From Nothopassalora personata (lineage: Eukaryota > Ascomycota > Dothideomycetes > Mycosphaerellales > Mycosphaerellaceae), in NCBI GenBank assembly GCA_033816765.1, contig CM066293.1, positions 868,001 through 932,000 on the forward strand: a stretch of DNA of 64,000 nt, written 5' to 3'. Both the position numbers and the translations under genes were made by a program. Below the pieces are notes generated by a model, which was not told the origin of the DNA, made no database searches, and saw only the letters and a program-made list of their open reading frames with translations. This document shows, in pieces, positions 22,290-32,536 of the stretch. Numbering within the stretch: position 1 is the stretch's first letter; every line of letters starts with the position of its first letter.

Positions 22290-23024
22290 AAGAGGGATGT
22301 ATAGGTGGAATGGAATGGAATGGAATGTTGGACGCAGGACGTCGTGGATATCCGCGCATTAATTTCTTCCATATGCCTCGCACCCAAATCTTACGCCACG
22401 TCGTTCGAAGAAGCATCGTCCGCTTCTGCTGACGTCGAGAGTCCGCGCTACAGCGGGAAATGACGCTCCGTCTTGCTTCTCATGCCCTGCGTTGGAAAGT
22501 AGTAAGTGTCTCCTGCATGGTTTCACTGTCGTATCGACAGCGACTAATGACAACTCCCGGCGGCAGAACCACATGACCAGGGAGCTTGTACTGCACGCTC
22601 TGCTGCCCTGAAGCTGGTAAGTCTGGGCCGTTGTGGGCCCATCGGCAGCGGATCGAGAGATGATCCTCGGCTCGGCACCTACCTGGTGGTTTCAGCGTGC
22701 TCTCGGACGGTGAGACAGGCCTAAAATGAATACATCTACCATACACGGGTGGGTGATGGTGTCGTAGCCACTGCCTTAGGCCTACTGTAGCAACAGGCAT
22801 AAAGGCAGAAAGGAGCTCTCGCGAAAAAGAGGGGGACCTATATCCGGCCCATTGCACAGACCACCCATAAATACTGTAGTCATATATCCCAGCGAGATCG
22901 AAAACACCCGAACTTTATCTGGTGGTTCTGCGCCAGTGCAAGGTTGACAGGTCGGCACGATCCGGCACGCGTGGGAAGTTGCATGCTGTTGAGTTGCGGC
23001 AATTTTGCAAAGTGCTCGAATAGA
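22290..23024. other. Intergenic stretch, nothing recognised
   Basis: Spacer between the multicopper oxidase and the MITE-like element, with a short GGAAT-type tract (TGGAATGGAATGGAATGG) around 22308-22326. No supported gene. Confidence 0.4.
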
Positions 23025-23700
23025 GCGAAGAGTCTATGGGCAGCCCCCATGCTAAGTCATTGTTACACATAACTATATTACAACATACGTTGTTAACGCG
23101 ACGTCATCGCTTGTAATTTACGCTGCTGCCGCCGCCGTCGCGTCGTCGCGTCGTTAGGTGTTTCTTAAAGAATATGTATTATACCCTACTTTCTCTTTAT
23201 TGACGTACATTGCCTTAGCCTTTTAGTGTTAGCGAGAAGTACATTCTCTATTGCGATATCGCCTCCGAATTTACCTTAATACGGGCCTAGCCTAAGCTAT
23301 AGCGATGTCGAGTGGGTAGATAGCTTTCTCGGTAAGAACGAAGAACCCTCTACTACCTAGGTAGCCTAAGGATCGTAGGCGCAGCAGGCGCAATAGACGG
23401 GAGCCCAAGTCGAAGATGTCGTCTTAGATGAAGAGATGGCCAATCGTTAGGATCTCGTTTCAAGCGAAGAGACCGATAGCGATCAAGACTCGGAATTGAC
23501 TGGCAGGATGTATGCATGCGAGGTTGTGATATTCTTGATTTAGGTACTAATTGGAGTGCAAGGTTTACCTGCAACTACACCTTAATAACGTGTAGTATAC
23601 CTTGATTACACAGATTGATAATGGTATAGTTATGTGTAACAATGACTCAGCATGGGGGCTGCCTATAGTCGTTTTTGGGGGCTGTCCATAGACTCTTCGC
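23025..23700. mobile_element. Non-autonomous TIR element (MITE-like)
   Basis: The left end 23025-23077 (GCGAAGAGTCTATGGGCAGC...) is repeated inverted at 23625-23700. The match runs through CCCCCATGCT(A/G)AGTCATTG and TTACACATAACTATA with two mismatches, but the right copy has an extra ~23 bp that partly duplicates the GGGGGCTG motif. The ~550-bp interior is AT-rich with many TAG/CTA triplets and has no coding frame, consistent with a RIP-affected non-autonomous DNA transposon. I could not define a target-site duplication. Confidence 0.75.
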
Positions 23701-23766
23701 AAAGTTCTTTGTTAGGCTTTGTTGCGCAGGCGTGTGTGAGATGTCCTGGGTGTATCTGCGCAGTCG

Positions 23767-25545
23767 TCATGATTCGGCCATGATCCGGTAGATGGGATAC
23801 TCGTCGCCTGTACGCAAAGGTATAATGGCACTGAAACTGACGTACGAGTCGACATTCTCTGGCTCGAGAGTCACGGTTGCCAGTGCAGCGTTCTTCTGCC
23901 TCGTGCTGACCAGGAAGCTACCTGGCGGCAAGTTGACATTCTTAACCATAGCTTTCGTGGTGACGGTGTTAAGAACGTGGCCCTCGGTCATCTCAGCGGC
24001 GAGAGAGCTTGAGGTAATGTTGTAAGCCTCGACCGCGCCACGGTACTCGTAGTCTAGGGACTCGACATCAAGGCCGAGGATTTGGAGGCGCTCAGCGACG
24101 CTGATCCATGTCATAGGTATGAGGTATGCCTCAGGTCTTGTGCGTGTAAGGTTGGCGATGGCAGGTGTACTATCGTAGAAGTCGATGAGTACCTGCACGA
24201 TGCTGCCATTGTGCATGTTGACCATCGTGAAAGAGCGTTTCGTGAGTGAAGGGTAGTCTGTGATCACAATGTCGTCTTTGCTATTGATGAAGTCGTCGCG
24301 AGCTCCCTGGATGGTTTCCAATACTTTCGCGAAATTGTCTCGTGCGTGCTCCAAGATCGCCTCGAGGCTGAGCAGGCCTGCCGCGACCCGTCTTTGGAAA
24401 TGCTGGTCTGCCAGGCGCATGCCACGCATCTCCAGAAGGAAGGTGATGCTTTGTGTCAGACCCATGGAATTACGGCCATTGGCAGCTTCGGTTGCAGCTT
24501 CTTTCAGGAGAATCTCCGAGCCGGGAGTGAAGTTCATCTTCCCAGCTGCATACATCTCCCAGCGAAGACCGTGACTTTCAAGACGATCACCGATTGTTGG
24601 TATCCAGTCATCCAGGATCTGCTCCCGGATAGTGGAATGTATATTGAGATTGTTGCCACCCGCTATCATGGCATCAGCGCCATGTTGGTAGTCGCCACCA
24701 TAGATCTTCGAGGCAATAAATTCGTGTACGTCAACAGCAACATGAGGGTCGAAATCACTGAAGACCTTCTTGATATCTCGGGTCTGCCGGCTGTCCATCT
24801 TCAGCTGATCGCGATTGGGGTCCAGATTGGATGCTTGTCGGCGCTGGAAGTAGTGTATACCATCTACATTGTATCTTGGTAGAATCATGATGTCCATCCT
24901 CTCAAGTAGAGAAGCTGTCCAGGTCTGATTCGCATCCAGCTTCCCGAGCAGCGCAAGAATGGCTTGGTCACCGGCGGGTTCATCGCCATGAATACCTCCC
25001 TGAATATAGACCCTAAGCTTGGAGGTATTTGTCACGAATCCTGTAGAGGTTGATAGAAATATATAGGGGATAGGGCGTCCCTCTTCTGACCGACAATCTG
25101 CTGGCTGACTTGTTGCCCAACCATTGCGGTCTGCGATGGAGCGGAGGAAGTGGTCTGGACGCCGTCAGTCGGAGGTACGTGCGGTTGAGCCGTTCAACAG
25201 ACCTAGTACAGCATCATCCGTTGGACCCTGTGTTCCATTGTGCCAGCCCGGATTCAGCGTGGATGGGTCGGTGAAAGCTGGAGATAACAACTCCACATCG
25301 ATATTCGGAAACGCCTTGGAAACGACGTCGCTATCTGGTCGTAACATCCCCTGATTGCCGCCATACTTCCAGCCATCGCCTGGCTTGAAGTGAAAGAAGG
25401 CGGCATGAAGGGCCCCGAAGTATGTCGGCGTGAAACGCATGGTTAAGGATAGCGACAGGAGGGCAAAACATGTGCTCAGGTACAATGTCTTCTTGCGGCC
25501 GGGTCGTGCTCGACGATGGCCAGGATGGTCGACGTGCGCGGACAT
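23767..25545 (-). CDS. Zinc carboxypeptidase (M14 family), membrane-anchored or secreted
   Basis: One frame runs from ATG 25545 to 23767, broken only by an in-frame TGA at 25165-25167. Removing a 48-nt intron (25202-25155, donor GTCTGT, branch-like CTGAC, acceptor CCAG) removes the stop, keeps frame and joins DDAVL to DHFLRSIADRNGW, giving 576 residues. An N-terminal hydrophobic anchor follows a basic stretch (about residues 20-36). Catalytic features are GGIHGDEPAGD (zinc His and Glu), DVHEF (third zinc ligand) and the catalytic Glu in FLLEMRG. It should cleave C-terminal residues from peptides outside the plasma membrane or in the secretory route. The weak donor makes a disabled copy the main alternative. 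Confidence 0.78.
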
Positions 25546-26085
25546 GAGGGAGTAGTATGGTCAAAGGGAGATACGGCTCTGAGGAACACCACCGCACTCC
25601 AGCTTAGCTACAAGGATGTTGCCCTGTCTGCTGACCGCGGCGTTTCGTTAGAGAACTATCACACATGCCCTACGTAGTGAGCCACGCGGCGAAGCATCGA
25701 CCGCCGATGAGGTGCGAGAAGTTGCGTAAGGTGGAAATCAGGTTTTTGATAGCCATATGATTGAAGTCAAGCAACACTGTGATGTCCCCGTCGAGCAAGC
25801 AGATGGATGCCTCAGTCAATGCGTAGAGTTGACCGAACTGCCATGTTCCCGATTCTTCGCATAACATCAGGACGATATGCAGATGTGAAGATGAAGTGTC
25901 TGGTGTGGTCGAAAAGGACTGGTAATGATCCAGGCAAGCACGCTAACAATGCAGGTTTAGTCATCCAACCCACTTCCCACAACGCTTGGCGCATTTTCTC
26001 AGTTTTCGGCGTTGTCGTTTGTCCAGTCGCCCTTTCGTATTTCGCCAAGGTCGTCGCGCCAGTCAAAGTCAACAACACCGCCGCA
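25546..26085. promoter_or_regulatory. Divergent promoter region, carboxypeptidase / eL18
   Basis: This 540-bp gap separates the start codons of the carboxypeptidase and ribosomal protein eL18. A pyrimidine-rich stretch and the run up to CGCAATGGG suit a ribosomal protein promoter. Overlapping short frames are not supported. Confidence 0.45.
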
Positions 26086-27040
26086 ATGGGTATCGGTACG
26101 TCGAAGCTGCGAAGATATATGGAGGAAGGACACTGGGTCGGATGCGCTGCGTTGTGGTTGCGGTAGTGGCAGAGAAGGAGAAGGAGAAGGAGAAGGCGAT
26201 CGCACATTGGAGACATACCGCACACCTCGAGCCTGCACCGACCCAGAGGCCTCTCCAGCGCATACACACTGGGAAATAGCATGCTGACGGCAGTCGTGTA
26301 CAGATCTCGACAAGCACCACGTGACCTCTGGTCACCGAAAGGTATATACCTTACTACTGAGCAGAGGATAATGAATCTGCGAGTCTAACATGAAAATGTT
26401 AGGCGCCATCCAGCACCAACCCATACCGAAAGCTGTTGCACAAGCTGTACACTTTCCTCAACCGCCGAACCGACAGCAAGTTCAATGCTACCGTTCTGAG
26501 GAGGTATGTCAAAAGACGAGTTGGAATATGGAACAGGTCAGGTTTCTGATCGGGCACACAGACTGCGCATGTCGCGTATCAACACCCCACCACTCTCGCT
26601 CTCCAAGATTGTGGCCATCTCTGCCAACAAGCACAACGCTGAGCAGGGCAAGGGCAAGATCCGCGCTGTCGTCGGCACTGTCACTGATGACAACCGTCTT
26701 CTCGAGGTCCCAAAGCTGAGCATCTGCGCTCTCCGCTTCACTGCCACTGCCCGTGCCCGCATCCTCAAGGCCGGTGGTGAGTGCCTCACCTTCGACGAGC
26801 TCGCCCTCAAGGCCCCAACTGGCTCGAACGTCATCCTCCTCCGTGGACCAAAGAACGCCCGCGAGGCAGTCAAGCACTTTGGTTTCGGCCCACATACCAA
26901 CAAGGCAAGTCGCAGCTTTGCTGCCATGCAGCTACCAGGCCAATTACTGACAACCACTACAGAAGCCATTCGTCGAGAGCAAGGGCCGCAAATTCGAGCG
27001 TGCTCGTGGTCGCAGACGATCGCGTGGTTTCAAGGTCTAA
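26086..27040 (+). CDS. RPL18: 60S ribosomal protein eL18 (L18)
   Basis: Five exons: 26086-26095, 26304-26341, 26403-26503, 26562-26904 and 26963-27040. They join to 189 residues, typical for eL18. The 10-nt first exon encodes MGI plus one base, followed by [15 protein letters not shown] and [18 protein letters not shown]. Exon 4 has [39 protein letters not shown] and [19 protein letters not shown]. The last exon is the basic tail ending [10 protein letters not shown]. Intron 4 uses a GC-AG pair (AAG|GCAAGT). The protein is a structural component of the large cytosolic ribosomal subunit. The many introns near the 5' end are typical of fungal ribosomal protein genes. Confidence 0.93.
26173..26195. 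repeat. (GAGAAG)n simple repeat in eL18 intron 1
   Basis: About four tandem purine hexamers lie inside the 208-nt first intron of the eL18 gene. Confidence 0.7.
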
Positions 27041-27908
27041 GAAGTACATACTGCGTGTATCTGCTGGATGGTATGAAGGCTTGGACCCCGCGCAGAATGG
27101 CTGTCATGCTACACTTGGGCACGGTGGGCTCGGGATGCCGGAGTGCCGGTCCTTCCATGGCATAAAGGCACTTGCCGATGCCGTTAGGAAACCTGCAGTG
27201 CTACGTACGAAAACGTCTGATCACTACTGCTCCCGGGCGCTTATCTTATCATCTCCACTTACTTTACCACCATCGTGCTTGCGCATCGTCAGTGATCGTG
27301 AATACGCGGCAGGGTTTCCCCATGATACATCCTTGCTGCACTGCGCATGGTCTGGCGATAGGGATCGAGGAGGAAGATGACATATAATCTTGTCTAACTC
27401 TATCGAGGAAGGTGTGATAGCAATGGATGTACCCCAGGTGGAGTGGTTCTCGCCTCGCTGCCTGAATAGACTCCTGCCTTGGCCTTAGGCTCAAAAGACC
27501 CAGCCTTTAGGCATCCCCTAGAGGCCGGTGTAGCCAATCAGAGACGCCGGAAAACCCAGGGCGGCAAGAGGGCTAGGATATGCAATAGCGTGCCAATAAT
27601 CATGATGCACTGTTACTGTACAGTATGCATACGGCATACTCAGCGTGTCGTCATTTTGGTAGTCCGATCTACCGATTAGCGTCGGAGGCCCGGATGCTTT
27701 CAGAGCTCGTTTTCAGAGCTCGTGATGGAGACATTTGACAGGAACGGGTGTTCATGCTACCGTTAAACCGTGATGTCGCCCAGCCTCCTGTAAAGGGTAA
27801 TTTCTCGCTGTTGGCAAACTTCGGCACAGCTTTTTCGCGCAACAAAACACACCACCACATCCGGTTCGTGAAGACCATGATGAATGAGACGACCAACGGA
27901 ATACATAG
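27041..27908. other. Intergenic region eL18 / ADE2
   Basis: No supported gene. A short direct duplication, TTTCAGAGCTCG, occurs twice near 27698-27722, about 200 bp upstream of ADE2. Confidence 0.4.
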
Positions 27909-29714
27909 ATGATGAGCGAAGTCGCACTTCCTGGTTCGTCCCCTAAACCTTCCAGTGGAATGGCATCGGAGAAAGCGGTGGGCGTGCTTGGCGGTGGCCA
28001 GCTCGGCCGCATGCTGGTGGAAGCGGCAAACCTGTTAGGCATCAGAGTCAACGTGCTCGACAAGGCCGGATCACCTGCAAAGCAAGTGGCAAACCACGAT
28101 GGACATGTGGATGGGTCTTTCAAGGACCGCAGCGCGATACAGGAACTTGCCAATGGTTCCGATGTAGTGACGGTGGAGATTGAGCACGTGGACACGGAAA
28201 TGCTGGAGGAGGTCTCTGAGCAGGTGGACGTGCAGCCGAGCTGGAAGACTATCAGGACCATTCAGGACAAATTCCTGCAGAAGTGGCATTTGCACAAGTA
28301 TGGGGTGGCAACGGCGGAAAGCGTGGCACTGGAGGAGCCCAATATCCGAGAATTGGAAAGGGTCAGTGGCGAGCTGGGGCTGCCGTTGATGTTGAAGACA
28401 AGGAAGGAAGCGTACGACGGACGCGGCAACTTCATCATCAAGACCAAGACCGACTTCAAGCCCGCGCTCGAAGCGATGGGTGCGAACCGCGAGCTCTACG
28501 CCGAGAAGTGGGTCAATTTCCGCATGGAGCTGGCCGTCATGGTGGTCAAGACTGACAAAGATGTGCTCTCCTTCCCGACGACGGAGACGATTCAAGAAGA
28601 CAGCATCTGCAAGCTCACATACACGCCCGCACGGGGCGTGAGCAAGGAGGTCAACGCGAAAGCCCAAGAGCTCGCCAAGCAAGCCGTCTCGTGCTTTTGG
28701 GGCAAGGGCGTCTTTGGCGTCGAGATGTTCCTGCTCATGAACGACGAAATCCTCGTCAACGAGATCGCACCACGGCCCCATAACTCTGGACACTACACCA
28801 TCGAGGGATGCCCCGTCTCGCAGTACGAAGCCCATCTCCGCGCCATTCTGGACCTCCCGCTACACCAAGAAGACCTCGAACTTCGCGAACCCAGCATTAT
28901 GCTCAACATTCTAGGCACCGAAGCACCCGACTCCCATCTCGTGGCCGCCCGCGAAGCTGTGAAGCACCGCCGAACGAAGGTCCACCTCTACGGGAAAGGC
29001 GCAGCGACCAAAGGCCGCAAGATGGGTCACATCACAGTCTGCGCCAAATCCATGTCCGAGGCCGAGCGACTCATCCAACCCATGATCGAGCACGTCGGCG
29101 GCGGAAAGCCTCAGCCCACCCCCACCTTCTATTACGACGACCCTCCCGCCGGCTCAGAAACCACAGACTCCGCCCACCGGCCAGAGACTCACCCACTTAT
29201 AGCAGTCGTCATGGGCTCCGACTCCGACCTCCCAGTCCTGCAACCCGGCCTAGCAATACTCTCGAAATTCGGGATTCCCTACACGGTCCGCATCACGTCC
29301 GCGCACAGAACTCCAGCATGGATGGCAGAGTTCGCCAGCAGCGCAAAGGATACCACGATCCGTGTCATTATCGCAGCAGCAGGCGGTGCCGCCCACCTCC
29401 CTGGCATGACCGCAGCCTACACACCACTGCCAGTCATCGGTGTCCCCGTGAAGCCCAGCATCGGAGACGGCACAGATTCCTTGCTCAGCATTTGCAACAT
29501 GCCCCGTGGCGTGCCAGTCGCTACAGTCTCGATCAACAACAGCGTCAACGCCGCACTCCTCGCTGCGCGCATCATCGGCAGCGCGGACACGGAAATCAGA
29601 AGAAGGGTCGAGTCATACATGTCCGACTCTGAGCGCGAAGTCCGCGCGAAGGACGAAAAGTTGGCGGAGATTGGCGCAGAGGCGTACGCGGAGCAGTATT
29701 TGGGTAAGAAGTGA
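27909..29714 (+). CDS. ADE2: Phosphoribosylaminoimidazole carboxylase (PurK-PurE fusion)
   Basis: A single uninterrupted frame of 601 residues. The N-terminal half is PurK-like ATP-grasp: VLGGGQLGRMLVEAA dinucleotide-like start, TRKEAYDGRGN, EKWVNFRMELAVMVV and NEIAPRPHNSGHYTIEGC. The C-terminal ~165 residues are PurE-like: VVMGSDSDLPV, ITSAHRTPAWM and AAAGGAAHLPGMTAAYT. Fungal enzymes combine both to carboxylate AIR to CAIR in purine synthesis; loss causes red pigment in yeasts. Two adjacent ATGs (27909, 27912) are equally possible starts. No intron is needed. It is cytosolic. Confidence 0.95.
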   Translation: MMSEVALPGSSPKPSSGMASEKAVGVLGGGQLGRMLVEAANLLGIRVNVLDKAGSPAKQVANHDGHVDGSFKDRSAIQELANGSDVVTVEIEHVDTEMLEEVSEQVDVQPSWKTIRTIQDKFLQKWHLHKYGVATAESVALEEPNIRELERVSGELGLPLMLKTRKEAYDGRGNFIIKTKTDFKPALEAMGANRELYAEKWVNFRMELAVMVVKTDKDVLSFPTTETIQEDSICKLTYTPARGVSKEVNAKAQELAKQAVSCFWGKGVFGVEMFLLMNDEILVNEIAPRPHNSGHYTIEGCPVSQYEAHLRAILDLPLHQEDLELREPSIMLNILGTEAPDSHLVAAREAVKHRRTKVHLYGKGAATKGRKMGHITVCAKSMSEAERLIQPMIEHVGGGKPQPTPTFYYDDPPAGSETTDSAHRPETHPLIAVVMGSDSDLPVLQPGLAILSKFGIPYTVRITSAHRTPAWMAEFASSAKDTTIRVIIAAAGGAAHLPGMTAAYTPLPVIGVPVKPSIGDGTDSLLSICNMPRGVPVATVSINNSVNAALLAARIIGSADTEIRRRVESYMSDSEREVRAKDEKLAEIGAEAYAEQYLGKK

Positions 29715-29785
29715 TCCATCCTTCTTCGGCCCCTCTCCTTTTGCACATCCTGGTCATACATCCCTAGATCCTCCATAGAGAGTAG

Positions 29786-30235
29786 ATGTCCCCCGCTCCC
29801 TCCTCTCTTCTCCCCCAATCTCAAAAACACACGTAACTATACCTCTCACGAACTTGGCCCCCACAGCCTCACTACTACCGTCCCAGCGCCCAGAACCCCA
29901 CTAACCACCTCCAACAGGCAAAGCCCTCCCTCCCATCCCAATCAACCCGAAAACAACATCCTTTGCCGACGTGCCCGAGACCAAACGCTACAACGTCAAC
30001 GGTCCACCCAACGGAAGTCCAGGTAAGCCGACCCTCTCCCTCTGACCACCACAGGGAGAAATGGTTAACAACAAGGCAAGGCCACAACCGCCGTTTCTCA
30101 CTCCTTCGATCCATGTCACGAAGCAGCTCGAAGACGACGAGCCAGATGAGTTTGAAGAGCGAGGTGAGCTCGATGAAGAGTGGCAAGAGCGAGAAAAGTG
30201 GCAAGAGCGAGGCGGATAGTGGGAGAACGATATGA
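29786..30235 (+). CDS. Small Ser/Lys-rich protein, unknown, 5' end uncertain
   Basis: The well-supported part is the last two exons: about 29924 (or 29918) to 30022, reading PPIPINPKTTSFADVPETKR, and 30081-30235, reading GHNRRFSLLRSMSRSSSKTT then SGKSEKSGKSEADSGRTI. They are joined across a GTAAGC...GCAAG intron in frame. The start is proposed at ATG 29786 with donor at 29833; keeping frame then requires an AAG acceptor at 29923 instead of the better CAG at 29917. Low-complexity Ser/Lys repeats suggest a disordered, phosphorylatable tail. It begins only 72 bp after the ADE2 stop codon. No family recognised. Confidence 0.4.
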
Positions 30236-30718
30236 GATGCGCTCCCTGATACATGAGGTGTGCGGTTGGAGGCGTTCTGAGATGGTTCACGGGGGCGAGA
30301 TGGTGGTGGACGGGCTTTTGCCATTCGAAATCGAGGGATGCGAGCTAGATGGTGGCAAAGTGTGACGATAGTAGGAGGTAGTCATGTGAAGTGAAGTTTG
30401 CAGTTTTGGCCTTGCGATTGATGTTCTGAAGAATGTATTATTTACCACCACGAGGTTGGAAACGGTCGGAGGAGGACATGATCGAGAGGGAAGAATCGCC
30501 TCGCTCGTAGAAGGCTGGCTTGCTTGCTTCGTTTGCTGGCTAGGTCGCTTATAGCTTGTATCAAGTGGTATCATACAGCGCTCGCTGTTTTCCAACGCTC
30601 ACAAAGCGTAACAGAAAAAAGAGTCGAGACTCATCTCGTGGGATATGAATTCTAGATCCGAATAGTGGCTGTAGTCCCTCGGTGCTTAAAAGCACTAATC
30701 ACCCTCACCTTCAGCATT
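30236..30718. other. Convergent intergenic spacer
   Basis: Between two 3' ends on opposite strands. No supported gene. Confidence 0.4.
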
Positions 30719-32536
30719 CTACACTTCCCCCCATCCACCCAGCGCAGAAGACATAGCAGGTCCACTGCAATGACTTCCTACACTACCACCAAGATCCCAG
30801 TAGTGTCGCGAGCTGCCGCTCCTGCTTTGCCGACTACGCTTAGTGCTCTGACTAGCACAGCTGCTGCTCCGCTTCTGCATCAAGGTCTGCATCTGATGAC
30901 GTCTGAGCAATGACTCTCGTTTCCGGTTCTGGGCGGCAGATGCTTCGGCGAGCTGTGCTGCACGTTCTGCTGCTCGCGACACGAGGGGATGCTGTCTCTT
31001 GATGATCTCGGCGCGGCGCAGTCCTTCGGGGGACGTGCTCAAGGCAGAGGCAGAGGCGCCGACGTTCGTCGTCCAAGATGCAGGGAGCGGTCCACTGAGT
31101 TCGGCGGGTGCTACAGGTGCATCCTCCGACTGCTTTGCGAAGCGATTCTTGAGGTATGAGAAGATCATCTGCACGTCGACATCACGCTCCCAGTACTCTC
31201 GCTCTTGCTCTATTGCCACTGTCTCTTCGTCGGCAGCTTCCTCAGGCTCCTCTTCGATGCCCCACAACGACGTATCCGTCTCTTCTGTCTGTAGAAGTGG
31301 CGACTGTGGTACAGTCGGCGTGAAGACAGCCTCAGATGAAGCTTCACCCGCGCGCGCCTTCTCCGCTCGTCGTCGCTGTCGGAGAGATGGCTGGCGTGGG
31401 ACATCGCGTGGGAGACCGGCGTATTCGATGTTCTGTTGTTGGGCGTGCTTATACGTGTTGAAAGCGGTGCCGTCGAAGTCGGATAGCTGGTGAACCAGGA
31501 TGCCCAGCTCGCGGGCAATACGATCGAGGAGCTTGATCTCCCATGTCGGCTCTGAGACGTGGAAGGCGACTCGCGACTCTCGCTGTGCAGCTGCGGCAAT
31601 CGGAGAAGGTTGTGTGGGAGTGGGGGATGAGCCCTCGACCAGTTGCTCGCCAAAGATGACCGACAGGGTGGTCTCGTCCAGGCCGATCAGGTCTTGGATC
31701 ACCTTCCTCGTGATGCGTCGCCAGAACGATTCGCTCGGCTGTGTTGCCTCGCTGTCTGTAGGTTCTGGCTCTTCGCAAATGACAGAGTCCTGCCTTGTCA
31801 GTACTCTCGAAGCAAGCGCATCGTGTATTGACTGTCTCCGAACGTCGCCACTCCCAGCGGAGCTCATCCGGGACAGTCGCCTTCGTCGACGCCTGGTCTC
31901 GCGCTCGATCTCTTCCAACACCGCTCTGCTCTGGTCTAGCCGCCACTTCTCGATCCGCGCTGTCCTCTCATCCTCGGGCGATAGATGCTCCTCCTCTTCC
32001 AAGATGTCCAGGCGTCGCTGCACGCTGCTCCGCCGCCTGGCATGCTTGTTCTTCCGTGCCGGGTTGTACCGCTCGAATTGCCACAATTGCTCCTGGAGTG
32101 CCGCCGATGAGCCAGGAAAGCCACCAAACCCATCATGTGTTGGCAGTACCGTTCCACCACTCTGATCGAGAGGCTGCGAGCCGGCTGACCACGAAGGGTG
32201 GTGAAAGGCATGCAGGCCATCATCTAGACTATCCAGCTCTGCCTCATCATCCTCTTCGAAAACAGCGTCTTCGTTATCGCGGCTTCGGCCCAGGGGTTGC
32301 GACTTGACATGTGTTTCCAGCGATCCAAAGTCCGAGAGATGTGCCGCTGTGCGGGGCGTCTGCGAGGTGCACGATACAGACCGTCCATCGCTCTGTGGCG
32401 TGAACAAGATCCATTCCTGGGACTTTTCGACGGTGCGCCTCCGTGCTGGTGATAGTGGTGCCGCTTCCGGTTGCTGTTGTGGGATGGAGATCTGCCGGCT
32501 GGGTTGCGGTCGGTGCTGTGGCTGCTGGAAAGCCAT
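30719..32536 (-). CDS. Conserved-looking hypothetical protein, 605 aa
   Basis: A single open frame from ATG 32536. The N-terminal ~30 residues are Gln/Pro-rich (QQPQHRPQPSRQISIPQQQ). A highly acidic stretch follows (DNEDAVFEEDDEAELDSLDD), then a charged helical region (LDILEEEEHLSPEDERTARIEKW, EEIERETRRRRRRLSR). Two hydrophobic, structured segments stand out (FWRRITRKVIQDLIGLDETTL and WEIKLLDRIARELGILVHQL). The C-terminus is Arg/Ser-rich. No catalytic motif, signal peptide or membrane helix is seen. The basic and acidic blocks would fit a nuclear or regulatory protein, but no function is assigned. Confidence 0.7.
   Translation of the reverse strand: MAFQQPQHRPQPSRQISIPQQQPEAAPLSPARRRTVEKSQEWILFTPQSDGRSVSCTSQTPRTAAHLSDFGSLETHVKSQPLGRSRDNEDAVFEEDDEAELDSLDDGLHAFHHPSWSAGSQPLDQSGGTVLPTHDGFGGFPGSSAALQEQLWQFERYNPARKNKHARRRSSVQRRLDILEEEEHLSPEDERTARIEKWRLDQSRAVLEEIERETRRRRRRLSRMSSAGSGDVRRQSIHDALASRVLTRQDSVICEEPEPTDSEATQPSESFWRRITRKVIQDLIGLDETTLSVIFGEQLVEGSSPTPTQPSPIAAAAQRESRVAFHVSEPTWEIKLLDRIARELGILVHQLSDFDGTAFNTYKHAQQQNIEYAGLPRDVPRQPSLRQRRRAEKARAGEASSEAVFTPTVPQSPLLQTEETDTSLWGIEEEPEEAADEETVAIEQEREYWERDVDVQMIFSYLKNRFAKQSEDAPVAPAELSGPLPASWTTNVGASASALSTSPEGLRRAEIIKRQHPLVSRAAERAAQLAEASAAQNRKRESLLRRHQMQTLMQKRSSSCASQSTKRSRQSRSGSSRHYWDLGGSVGSHCSGPAMSSALGGWGEV

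Noticed and set aside
28071..28835. 254-residue frame antisense to ADE2
   Set aside because: Shadow of a strongly conserved gene.
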